Shown: positions 25,421 through 33,714 of the stretch, piece after piece
Numbering within the stretch: the first letter of the stretch is position 1
Layout: each line of letters opens with the position of its first letter
Assembly: GCF_003605635.1 (NCBI RefSeq)
Contig: NZ_QMDW01000013.1
Location: 16,430-80,429, forward strand
From: Halonotius pteroides
Lineage (GTDB): Archaea; Halobacteriota; Halobacteria; Halobacteriales; Haloferacaceae
Length of the DNA: 64,000 bases
Direction of reading: 5' to 3'
Notes under the pieces: model-generated
The model's database searches: none
The model's input: only the letters and a program-made list of their open reading frames with translations
What the model was told of the DNA's origin: nothing
Translations under genes and position numbers: made by a program

Positions 25421-27178
25421 ATGTCACTGCTTGATAGCTACGAGGCCGCCCTCTGGAAAACGATGGATTGGCTCCGGATCACCGACTCTGTCCGTCGAAA
25501 GATGGTGGCTGCGGTGGCACTACAGTTCGGAGCCGCAATCGGTCTGTTCAGCCTCCCGTTCGTGTTTTCGGGCACGCTGTTACGGGGGGCTCAAGCCGTA
25601 TTATTCGCCGCGACAACCCTCGCGTTCGTCAACACCATCCTGATTGTCCAGCGCGATGTCGTCGAACCGTTAGCCGACATCGAAGCCGCCGCCGGGCGGA
25701 TCTCGCAAGGCCATGTCGAAACTGAGGCTGTTGCCACCGACCAACCCGACGAGGTCGGCGAACTCACCCGCTCGTTCAGCGCGCTCCAGTCGTATCTCAC
25801 AACGGTTTCTGCGCAGGCTGATGCTCTCGCGGATCAGGAGTTCGATGATGATGCCCTCGATGAATCGGTTCCTGGCCCATTCGGTGAGTCGCTGCGCCGA
25901 ATGGCCGACAATCTCGAAACCCATACCGAAGCGGTCGAAACGCGGTCGGCCCGGCTCGAACGACTTGTTGATGCCTTCGAGGAGTCGACAACCGCCGCGA
26001 TCGACGGCGATTTGACGGCAACGATCGATCCAGCCGTGGTCAACGACGAGGACGGCACCTACACCGTGGTTATCGAGCGATACAACGAGCTGCTGCGAAC
26101 CCTTCAGGAATCCCTCGGCGAGACGGCCGCCTTCGCCGCCGAGGTTTCTAACTCGACCGACAGTGTCGTCGAGAGTACAAGCGAACTTGATCGCGCCGGC
26201 AACGAGATCGCCGCCGCAACCGACGAGATCGCCGCCGGTGCCGACACACAGCGCGAGCAGTTGCAAGCCGCTGTCGACGAGGTCAACACGCTGTCGGCGA
26301 CCGTCGAAGAGATCGCCGCCTCCGCCGAGGAGGTCAGCCGAACGGCCCAAACCGCGAGTGAAACCGCCACCGAGGGCCGTCAAGAGGTTACCAACACGAT
26401 CGCGGAACTCGATGAGATCGAAATCGAGATCACCGAGGCCGCCGACAGCGTTGCGACGCTCGGTAGCCGGATCGATGAGGTCGACGAGATCGTTTCGGTG
26501 ATCACCGATATCGCCGAACAGACCAACCTCCTCGCGCTCAATGCCTCGATCGAAGCCGCTCGCGCCGGCGAGGACGGCGATGGGTTCGCGGTCGTCGCCG
26601 AGGAGGTCAAAAGTCTCGCCGAGGAGACCAAAGCCGCCGCCGGTGAGATCGCCGACCGCCTCGAAGAGATTCAGGCCCAATCCGATGAGACGATCGCCGA
26701 GGTCGAATCAGCCAGCCAGCGCGTCAGCGAGAGCACCGACGCCGTCGAACGTTCGCTTGGCCGGTTTGATGAGATCGCCGAGGTTGTCACCGAGTTGAGC
26801 GACAGCGTCCACGAGATCAGCAACGCGACCGACCAACAGGCCAGCTCCGCGGAGGATGTCGCTGCTGTTGTTGACGAGGTTGCTGATATCAGCGACGAGA
26901 CAGCCGAGGATGCCGCCAGCGCGGCGTCGGCGGCCGAACAGCAGACGGTGTCGTTGTCGTCGGTCTCTGAGACCGTCGAATCACTGGCCGGTGAGGCCGA
27001 CGAACTTGAATCGCTCCTCTCGCAGTTCGATCTTGACGAAGAGGCGGCAACCAACGGGACAACGGGGATGAACAACACAGGCAGAATTAACGGTACCGAC
27101 GCCACAAGCGACGACAGCGACGTAATCGAACACACCGAGTTGACCGACGATCCGTTCACCATGCCAGCAAGCAACTGA
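25421..27178 (+). CDS. Methyl-accepting chemotaxis transducer without extracellular domain
   Basis: This is a 585-residue signal transducer (Htr family). Two hydrophobic helices lie close together near residues 25-75 ([18 protein letters not shown] and [18 protein letters not shown]) with only a short loop, so no sizeable extracellular sensor exists. A HAMP domain follows (about 76-130, starting [20 protein letters not shown]), and a second HAMP-like segment may follow. The hairpin signalling tip is [20 protein letters not shown] then [20 protein letters not shown], which is the CheA/CheW contact site. It probably senses membrane, redox or partner-protein signals. Adaptation sites cannot be assigned by eye. 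Confidence 0.93.
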   Translation: MSLLDSYEAALWKTMDWLRITDSVRRKMVAAVALQFGAAIGLFSLPFVFSGTLLRGAQAVLFAATTLAFVNTILIVQRDVVEPLADIEAAAGRISQGHVETEAVATDQPDEVGELTRSFSALQSYLTTVSAQADALADQEFDDDALDESVPGPFGESLRRMADNLETHTEAVETRSARLERLVDAFEESTTAAIDGDLTATIDPAVVNDEDGTYTVVIERYNELLRTLQESLGETAAFAAEVSNSTDSVVESTSELDRAGNEIAAATDEIAAGADTQREQLQAAVDEVNTLSATVEEIAASAEEVSRTAQTASETATEGRQEVTNTIAELDEIEIEITEAADSVATLGSRIDEVDEIVSVITDIAEQTNLLALNASIEAARAGEDGDGFAVVAEEVKSLAEETKAAAGEIADRLEEIQAQSDETIAEVESASQRVSESTDAVERSLGRFDEIAEVVTELSDSVHEISNATDQQASSAEDVAAVVDEVADISDETAEDAASAASAAEQQTVSLSSVSETVESLAGEADELESLLSQFDLDEEAATNGTTGMNNTGRINGTDATSDDSDVIEHTELTDDPFTMPASN

Positions 27179-27239
27179 GCCGGAGTCGCCTACGCAGTGA
27201 CATCCGCGGTCTTATCTTGCTGTCGCCCAAGCTGAAGCT

Positions 27240-28064
27240 ATGAGCCTCTCGTTGGATGCACCCCAACTTGACCGCTACTCGCGGCATCTCATCACCGACG
27301 AGATCGGCCCTGAGGGGCAGGCAACACTGCTAGATAGCAGCGTCCTCGTCGTCGGTGCGGGCGGCCTCGGCGCGCCGGTCATCCAGTATCTCGCGGCCGC
27401 CGGCGTCGGCACCCTCGGCGTCGTCGACGACGATGTCGTTGAGCGGTCAAATCTCCAGCGACAGGTGATCCACGCCGACAGCGACGTGGGCCGGCCGAAA
27501 GTCGACAGCGCGGCGGCGTTTGTCGCCGATCTCAACCCCGATCTGACGGTCGAACCCCACGAGCAACGCATCAGCCCCGACAACGCCGCCGAACTGATCG
27601 CCGACTACGACCTCGTTGTCGATGGCTCCGACAATTTCCCGACGCGATACCTGCTCAACGACGTCTGCCGGTTGGCGGGGGTTCCGCTGGTCAACGGCGC
27701 GGTCTACAAGTTTGAGGGCCAGGTCACAACGCTCGTTTCCGACGGGCCCTGCTACCGATGTCTGTTTCCTGAAGCCCCTGATCCCGGAACCGTCCCCGAC
27801 TGTGCGACGACCGGTGTGTTGGGTGTGCTGCCAGGCACTATCGGCTGTTTGCAGGCGACCGAAGCCGTGAAACTACTGGCCGATATCGGCGACCCGCTGG
27901 TCGGCACGCTGCTGTCATATGACGCGATGGAACTTGCGACCGAACGCGTCCCCTACCAGCAGTCGCCGAACTGCCCGGCCTGTGGCGCGGACGCCGTCGA
28001 CTCGGTCGACGCGGTCGATTACAGCGACGGCTGTGGGATCGACACCTCACAACCGGACGCTTGA
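27240..28064 (+). CDS. ubaA: UbaA, E1-like activating enzyme for ubiquitin-like SAMPs
   Basis: This 274-residue ThiF/MoeB-type adenylyltransferase activates ubiquitin-like proteins by C-terminal adenylation. The nucleotide site is VLVVGAGGLGAPVIQYLAAA, with the RxxxxQ set in ERSNLQRQVIH. The catalytic Cys188 in PDCATTGVLGVLPG matches the known Haloferax volcanii UbaA active site position. Two CxxC pairs (C171-x2-C174 and CPAC near residue 251) should bind zinc. In Haloferax UbaA serves both protein sampylation and sulfur transfer to tRNA and molybdopterin. The gene is 114 bp upstream of thiDN. Confidence 0.92.
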   Translation: MSLSLDAPQLDRYSRHLITDEIGPEGQATLLDSSVLVVGAGGLGAPVIQYLAAAGVGTLGVVDDDVVERSNLQRQVIHADSDVGRPKVDSAAAFVADLNPDLTVEPHEQRISPDNAAELIADYDLVVDGSDNFPTRYLLNDVCRLAGVPLVNGAVYKFEGQVTTLVSDGPCYRCLFPEAPDPGTVPDCATTGVLGVLPGTIGCLQATEAVKLLADIGDPLVGTLLSYDAMELATERVPYQQSPNCPACGADAVDSVDAVDYSDGCGIDTSQPDA

Positions 28065-28178
28065 GACCGACGCCGACAGCGACCAGCGAGTCCCGCGGCT
28101 TTTTACCGAAACCGACGTATCTGTAGCTATGACGAGTGGTGTCATCCAACCGACTGCTTGTAGGATCAAAATCAACTC

Positions 28179-29528
28179 ATGACGCGCACACACGCACCTG
28201 TCTCCCCGCCGGTAACTCTCACCATCGCCGGCAGCGATTCCGGTGGCGGCGCGGGGATCCAGGCGGATCTCAAAACGATCGAAGCCCACGATGCCTTCGG
28301 TACCTCGGCGATCACCGCAACGACCGCCCAGAACACGACTGGCGTCGCGGATATCAACGTCCTGCCGACTGACCACATCGCCGCCCAGTACGACGCCGTC
28401 GTCGACGACTTTGCAGTGGGCGCGATCAAAACCGGCATGCTCGCTACCACTGCGGTGATCGAGACCGTCACCGACTGCCTCGCCGAGTTCGACGGCCCGG
28501 TCGTCGTCGACCCTGTCATGGTCGCGGCGACCGGCGACCGGCTCCTAAGCGAGGACGCCGAGGCCGCATACGAGGGGCTGTTTGATCATGCGACGCTTGT
28601 GACGCCGAACGCCGACGAGGCCGAACTGCTGACCGACCGGACGGTCGACAGCGTCGACGCCGCCGAGGCCGCGGGCCGCGATATTGTCAAGCTAGGGGCC
28701 GACGCCGCGCTCGTGAAGGGCGGGCACATCGACGGCGAGAGCGTTGTCGACACGCTCGTCATCGACGAGTCGGTCACCGATGCGACCCACACTGAAGGGT
28801 TCAGCCACCCACGCGTCGACACCGATGCAACGCATGGCTCGGGCTGTACGCTCTCCAGTGCCATCGCCGCCCGCTTGGCCCACGAGGAAACGCTCACCGA
28901 GGCCGTCGCCGGCGGCGTTGCGTTCATGGAGCGAGCCGTTCGCTACGGGGTTGACGTCGGGGAGGGGCCGGGATCGGTCCACCACCTCGTCGAGATGCGC
29001 GAACGCGCCGACCGCGAGGCGACAACCGCCGCCGTCGAGCGGATCGTCGCCAGACTGGTCGAGACCAACGTCGAACCCCTCGTTCCCGCCGGCGGCATGA
29101 ATATTGTTGGCGCGACCCGGTACGCCGAGTCAGCCGCCGAGGTTGTCGGCGTTGATGGCCGCCTCAGCCAGACGCGAACCGGGATCCGACACAACGCCGG
29201 GGTTCGATCCGGTGTCGGCAGCGACCTCGCCCACCAACTCCTGGCCGCCCGCGAGGCGTTCCCTACGCTCCGGTTTGCGGCCACCTGTCGCCTCGACGAC
29301 GCTGTCGAGCAGGCTCTCGATACACTCGATGGGGTTGCTGTCCGTGGTTCAGCGGCAAGCGCGACCGATGTCGTCGCAACGGCACTCGACGACGCCGATG
29401 CCGCCCCGACAGCGATCATCGACGCCGGTGGTGCGGATCGACAGCCCGCGGTGATCGTGGTCGCACCCACGGCGGCGACGCTCCGTAAGCGGCTGGTTGG
29501 GCTTCATGAGGCGCTGATCACGGAGTGA
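28179..29528 (+). CDS. thiD: ThiDN, HMP(-P) kinase fused to ThiN thiamine-phosphate synthase
   Basis: This 449-residue two-domain enzyme works in thiamine synthesis. The ThiD domain (about 1-260) has [20 protein letters not shown] and [17 protein letters not shown], with the catalytic and P-loop-like [18 protein letters not shown] near residue 220. It phosphorylates hydroxymethylpyrimidine twice. The C-terminal ThiN domain (about 275-449; [20 protein letters not shown], then [17 protein letters not shown]) is the archaeal thiamine-phosphate synthase. Together they allow HMP and HET-P to be joined in one polypeptide. I see no THI-box riboswitch in the short leader. Confidence 0.94.
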   Translation: MTRTHAPVSPPVTLTIAGSDSGGGAGIQADLKTIEAHDAFGTSAITATTAQNTTGVADINVLPTDHIAAQYDAVVDDFAVGAIKTGMLATTAVIETVTDCLAEFDGPVVVDPVMVAATGDRLLSEDAEAAYEGLFDHATLVTPNADEAELLTDRTVDSVDAAEAAGRDIVKLGADAALVKGGHIDGESVVDTLVIDESVTDATHTEGFSHPRVDTDATHGSGCTLSSAIAARLAHEETLTEAVAGGVAFMERAVRYGVDVGEGPGSVHHLVEMRERADREATTAAVERIVARLVETNVEPLVPAGGMNIVGATRYAESAAEVVGVDGRLSQTRTGIRHNAGVRSGVGSDLAHQLLAAREAFPTLRFAATCRLDDAVEQALDTLDGVAVRGSAASATDVVATALDDADAAPTAIIDAGGADRQPAVIVVAPTAATLRKRLVGLHEALITE

Positions 29529-29585
29529 CGGCAGCACCGCCGCCTGCATCGTAGCGTTTTAGCGACTGTCCGCCCCACGGCCGGT

Positions 29586-32270
29586 ATGTCTCAGGGAATC
29601 GTCGGCCAGTTCCACGCGCTGAAGGCCGACAGCGATGCCGACTTGGTGGCGATGCAGTGCGGCGATTTCTACGAGTTTTTCGACGAGGATGCTGAGTGTG
29701 TGGCTGCCGAACTAGAGCTGACAACATCCACGAAATCCTCCGGCGGCGAGTCCTACCCGATGGCTGGCGTGCCGGTCTCGGAGCTCCAGCCGTACCTCAC
29801 CGCGCTCGTCGAACGCGGCTATACCGTTGCTGTCGCCGATCAGTTTGAGGACGATTCGGGCGACTTCTACCGAGAGATCACCCGCCGCGTCACGCCCGGC
29901 ACACTGCTGGAAACCGCCGACAGCGACGCCCAGTATCTCGCGGCAGTTGTTGCACCCGCTGGAGATGATACCGCCGATGACAGTGGCCCCTACGGGCTGG
30001 CCTTCGCTGACATCACGACCGGTCAGTTCCTCGTCACCGAGGTCGCAGATGCCGACAGCGCGGTTGCCGAATGCTATCGGTTTGACCCCGTCGAACTGCT
30101 GCCCGGCCCGGCCGTTCGCACTGACGACGCGTTCCTCGATGCGGTCACCGATCGTAGCGACGCTGAGGTGACGCTACACACCACCGATGCCTTCGCCCCA
30201 GGGCGGGCGACCCACGCTGTCACCGAACAGTTCGGCGACGAAACCGCCGACAGCATCGGGCTCGACTCCGCGTTGGCCCGCCGGGCTGCGGGCGCAACTC
30301 TCGCGTATGTCGCCGAAACCGGTGTTGGCGTCCGCCAATCGATGACTCGGCTTCAGCCCTACACAGCCGATGATCATCTGACGCTCGATGCGACGACCCA
30401 GCGGAATCTTGAACTCGTTGAGACGATGCAGGGCGACAGCGACGGCTCGTTGTTGGCGACACTCGATCACACCGAAACGAGTCCGGGGCGTCGGCTGCTG
30501 CGGGAATGGTTAACCCGGCCGCGCCGTGACCACACAACGCTGGATCGGCGCCTCGACAGCGTCGCTGCTGTCGCCTCAGCCGCGCTTTCCCGCCAACGAC
30601 TCCAGGAAACGCTCGGGGGTGCGAGCGATCTTGAACGACTTACCAGTCGCGTCGCCAGCGGGAGCGCGGGCGCAACAGAGTTGCTGTCAATCCGTGACAC
30701 GCTGGCACTACTGCCCGATATCGCCAGTGGGCTCAGGGATAGTGAGCTCGCAGACTCGCCACTACCCGGCGTTTCCGCCGACATCGACCGAGACGCCGCA
30801 GCCGACCTTCGGGACACGCTGGACGATGCCATCGTTGCGGATCCACCGCAGACGGTGACACAGGGCGAGCTCTTCAAACGCGGCTACGATGACGACCTCG
30901 ATGACCTCATCGACCAACACGAGGCCGCCAAGGAGTGGCTCGATGGGCTGGCTGACCGCATCAAACAACGACATGGGCTCACCCACGTCTCGGTCGACCG
31001 GAACAAAACCGACGGCTACTACGTGCAGGTCGGCCAGTCGGAAGCCGACGCCGTTCCCGATTCTTTCTCACACGTCAGGACACTGAAGAACTCCAAACGG
31101 TTCGTCACCGACGAGTTGGCCGAGCGAGAACGCGAGATTCTCCGCCTGGAAGAACAGCGCGGTGAACTCGAATACGAACTGTTTGAGGCACTCCGCGAGA
31201 CAGTCGCCGCACAGTCAGCGTTACTGCAAGACGTGGGCCGCGCTATCGCCGAACTTGATGTCTACTGCTCGCTGGCAACCCACGCTGCCGCCAACGGCTG
31301 GTGTCGTCCGACACTGGCCGAACCGGGCACACTCGACATCACGGCGGGCCGTCACCCTGTCGTCGAACAGACCACCGAGTTCGTGCCCAACGATCTTCGA
31401 GTTGACAACGATCGTGGCTTCCTGCTCGTGACGGGGCCGAATATGAGCGGGAAATCGACCTACATGCGACAGGCCGCACTAATTACCTTACTCGCACAGG
31501 TGGGCAGCTTTGTTCCCGCCGACGCGGCGACCGTCGGCGTCGTTGATGGGATCTACACCCGCGTCGGTGCCCTCGATGAACTCGCGCAGGGTCGATCAAC
31601 GTTCATGGTCGAGATGCAGGAGCTCTCTAACATCCTCCATTCGGCGACCGACGAATCGCTGGTGATCCTCGATGAGGTCGGCCGTGGTACCGCGACCTAC
31701 GACGGCATTTCGATCGCGTGGGCCGCAACAGAGTACATTCACAACCGGATCGGCTGTCACTGTCTGTTTGCGACCCACTACCATGAGCTGACCGCGTTGG
31801 CTTCCCATCTTGAGCGCGTTGGCAACGTCCACGTCGCCGTCGCCAACGAGGGCGAGGGCGACGAGGAGATTACCTTCCTCCGGACGGTTGAAGAGGGTGC
31901 GACCGATCGCTCCTATGGAATCCATGTCGCAGATCTTGCGGGCGTGCCTGACCCTGTCGTTGATCGCGCGCGCAGCGTGCTCGACAAACTTCGGTCGGAG
32001 AAGGCCGTCGAAGCGAAGGGTAGCGGCTCAAATAAGCCGACACAAGCGGTGTTCGACCTAAGCGCGGGTGAGTTTCGTGCGGCTGACAACGGTATGGACT
32101 CAGATACCCCCGCGACAACCGAGATGAGTGAGGAATCCGATCCGGCGGTCAGATCGGTGCTCTCGGAGTTGGAGGCGACCGATATCGACGAGACACCGCC
32201 AGTCGAGCTAATGGCGAAAGTACAACAGTGGCAAGACCGCCTCGCTGACGCTGATGACCCCCAGCACTGA
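29586..32270 (+). CDS. mutS: MutS, DNA mismatch recognition ATPase
   Basis: This is an 894-residue bacterial-type MutS1. The mismatch-wedge motif is F28-Y-E30 in MQCGDFYEFFDEDAE. The core levers and clamp follow in the middle. The ATPase domain carries Walker A TGPNMSGKSTYMRQAAL near residue 617, LDEVGRGTATYDGISIAWA, and ATHYHELTAL. A C-terminal helix-turn-helix and acidic linker follow (DETPPVELMAKVQQWQDRL). It recognises base mismatches and recruits MutL. mutL lies 1.4 kb downstream on the same strand. Confidence 0.97.
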   Translation: MSQGIVGQFHALKADSDADLVAMQCGDFYEFFDEDAECVAAELELTTSTKSSGGESYPMAGVPVSELQPYLTALVERGYTVAVADQFEDDSGDFYREITRRVTPGTLLETADSDAQYLAAVVAPAGDDTADDSGPYGLAFADITTGQFLVTEVADADSAVAECYRFDPVELLPGPAVRTDDAFLDAVTDRSDAEVTLHTTDAFAPGRATHAVTEQFGDETADSIGLDSALARRAAGATLAYVAETGVGVRQSMTRLQPYTADDHLTLDATTQRNLELVETMQGDSDGSLLATLDHTETSPGRRLLREWLTRPRRDHTTLDRRLDSVAAVASAALSRQRLQETLGGASDLERLTSRVASGSAGATELLSIRDTLALLPDIASGLRDSELADSPLPGVSADIDRDAAADLRDTLDDAIVADPPQTVTQGELFKRGYDDDLDDLIDQHEAAKEWLDGLADRIKQRHGLTHVSVDRNKTDGYYVQVGQSEADAVPDSFSHVRTLKNSKRFVTDELAEREREILRLEEQRGELEYELFEALRETVAAQSALLQDVGRAIAELDVYCSLATHAAANGWCRPTLAEPGTLDITAGRHPVVEQTTEFVPNDLRVDNDRGFLLVTGPNMSGKSTYMRQAALITLLAQVGSFVPADAATVGVVDGIYTRVGALDELAQGRSTFMVEMQELSNILHSATDESLVILDEVGRGTATYDGISIAWAATEYIHNRIGCHCLFATHYHELTALASHLERVGNVHVAVANEGEGDEEITFLRTVEEGATDRSYGIHVADLAGVPDPVVDRARSVLDKLRSEKAVEAKGSGSNKPTQAVFDLSAGEFRAADNGMDSDTPATTEMSEESDPAVRSVLSELEATDIDETPPVELMAKVQQWQDRLADADDPQH

Positions 32271-32361
32271 CCGGCAGGAAAACTCGTATTTAAACAGCGT
32301 GGTCGTTCATTCACCGGTGATTTTTGCTTGTATGCGAGTAAATAGCTGAGATATGATTATA

Positions 32362-32379
32362 AAATGTCTAAAGACATTT
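32362..32379. promoter_or_regulatory. 18-bp near-perfect palindrome in an AT-rich intergenic region
   Basis: AAATGTCT (32362-32369) and AGACATTT (32372-32379) are perfect 8-bp arms with a 2-bp AA centre. It directly follows a TATA-like GATTATAAAA (32355-32364). It looks like a dimeric-regulator site in the 231-bp region 32271-32501 between mutS and the small membrane gene. A second TATA-like TTATATACG is near 32454-32462. A TTG-initiated 25-codon frame (32401-32478) is visible but is not supported enough to list as a gene. Confidence 0.5.
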
Positions 32380-32501
32380 GAGGAGGTTATAAACTATCAG
32401 TTGAGCACATTTTACGACGTTTTAGCCGATGAATTCTCTCGAACACTCGGGCTATTATATACGCATACACCCTATTAATTCAGATAGACGGTGAGCACTC
32501 A

Positions 32502-32753
32502 ATGACAGGTTCCCCATCGACCGTTGGTCGGTCGTCGCCGGCCGAAGCTGAGTCGCCCCCGCAGGCCGCTCATAGCCTGTCGCTTACCCAGTCGATCCGC
32601 TGGCTTGGCTTCTGGGCGGCGATCGTCCTGCCGGCAGTCTACCTGCCAGTCCTCTCGCTTGGTATCGGCACGCACACTGGGGCAGTCTTCCTTGGACTGC
32701 TCGGCTGTCAACTGCTCGCATTGCTTGCTGGCCACCAGTACAAGAGATCATAA
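32502..32753 (+). CDS. Small membrane protein, function unknown
   Basis: This 83-residue ORF starts MTGSPSTVGRSSPAEAESPP and has two hydrophobic helices, WLGFWAAIVLPAVYLPVLSL and GAVFLGLLGCQLLALLAG, ending with a basic YKRS tail. The N-terminal 25 residues are polar and probably cytoplasmic. The stop is 3 bp before the start of the winged-helix gene, so the two are likely co-translated. No family is recognised. Confidence 0.65.
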   Translation: MTGSPSTVGRSSPAEAESPPQAAHSLSLTQSIRWLGFWAAIVLPAVYLPVLSLGIGTHTGAVFLGLLGCQLLALLAGHQYKRS

Positions 32754-32756
32754 TCC

Positions 32757-33029
32757 ATGACTGCGACGACCCAACCTGTTCAGGCCGAGGAATCGACCGA
32801 CGTAGACAGCCCTAAATCGAAGGAGGCACGGCTTGCCGACTATCTGCGTGAGCGTGCCGACGCCGGCGATATGTATTTCAAAAGCAAGTTTATCGCCGAG
32901 GAAGTCGGCCTCTCCGCCAAAGAGATCGGTGCCCTGATCGTCAAACTCCAGGACTCGATCGACGACCTCTCGATCGAACGGTGGTCGTACACCGGCGCGA
33001 CAACGTGGCGCGTCGAGCGAACTGCCTGA
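32757..33029 (+). CDS. DUF7123-like winged-helix protein
   Basis: This 90-residue protein has a 30-residue acidic N-terminus and then ARLADYLRERADAGDMYFKS, KFIAEEVGLSAKEIGALIVK and WSYTGATTWRVERTA. The middle reads as helix-turn-helix plus wing, and resembles the haloarchaeal family I recall as DUF7123. A DNA-binding role is therefore likely but not proven. It is 3 bp downstream of the membrane ORF and might control the palindrome found upstream of that ORF. Confidence 0.75.
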   Translation: MTATTQPVQAEESTDVDSPKSKEARLADYLRERADAGDMYFKSKFIAEEVGLSAKEIGALIVKLQDSIDDLSIERWSYTGATTWRVERTA

Positions 33030-33276
33030 GTGCTCGCCGTCGATCCACCCCACTCCTTTCAGTGCTGTTCTCACACAGACAGCAACAGATAGCGTCACTG
33101 TCCGGCGCCGTGGAACGCATTCTTCGCGCTGACATGACACGGAGGCAACAATGGATTCATACCGCTCACGTACAAACCCTAAATAATGCAATCGTTCGCT
33201 TCCCATCGATCCGCCAGCAGCCAGGCGGTCGGCTGCCGCCCGGACGAGGTGAATCACCGCCGACATCCGCCCACCG

Positions 33277-33714
33277 ATGACTGACCAACCGTTGATCGCC
33301 GAAGTTAGCCAGAAGGCACTCGTTCGATCGCCTGCCGATGAGCTACTGGTGATGCAGGTCGACGCCGATACCTGGGAACTCCCCGGCGGCCGGATGGGGG
33401 CGACTGAGGCCCCGATCGTCGGACTCAAACGGGAGGTAACCGAGGAGACCGGCCTCTCGGTGACCGTCGGTGAGCCGATCCATACCGCCGCTTGGCGGAA
33501 CGACGCCGGCCGCGGGCGGTTCAGCGTCGTCTACTACTGTGAGACCGAAACAACCGATGTTGAGCTCAGCGACGAGCACTGTGATTACGAGTGGGTCTCG
33601 CCGTCGACCGCCCGCGATGCGTTGTTGACAGTGAGCATCCACCAGACGGCGATCGATCGGCTGTTGGCTGCCGAAGAGCCGCCGATCGGACAGACGGCCG
33701 CCACCGATGACTGA
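33277..33714 (+). CDS. Nudix hydrolase
   Basis: This 145-residue protein has a complete Nudix box, G38-x5-E44-x7-R52-E-V-T-E-E57-T-G59-L, within GGRMGATEAP and KREVTEETGL. It is predicted to hydrolyse a nucleoside diphosphate linked to another group. The substrate cannot be read from the box. The gene overlaps the mutL start by 8 bp, and a MutT-like role in cleaning oxidised nucleotides is suggested only by that neighbour. The stretch 33030-33276 upstream has no gene or clear motif. Confidence 0.88.
   Translation: MTDQPLIAEVSQKALVRSPADELLVMQVDADTWELPGGRMGATEAPIVGLKREVTEETGLSVTVGEPIHTAAWRNDAGRGRFSVVYYCETETTDVELSDEHCDYEWVSPSTARDALLTVSIHQTAIDRLLAAEEPPIGQTAATDD

Noticed and set aside
25670..26680. 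A 336-residue glycine-rich minus-strand frame.
   Set aside because: It mirrors the repetitive coding of the chemotaxis transducer on the other strand and has no homology that I recognise.
28065..28178. A thiamine riboswitch upstream of thiDN.
   Set aside because: No THI-box core (CUGAGA and its partner segments) could be read in this 114-bp leader.
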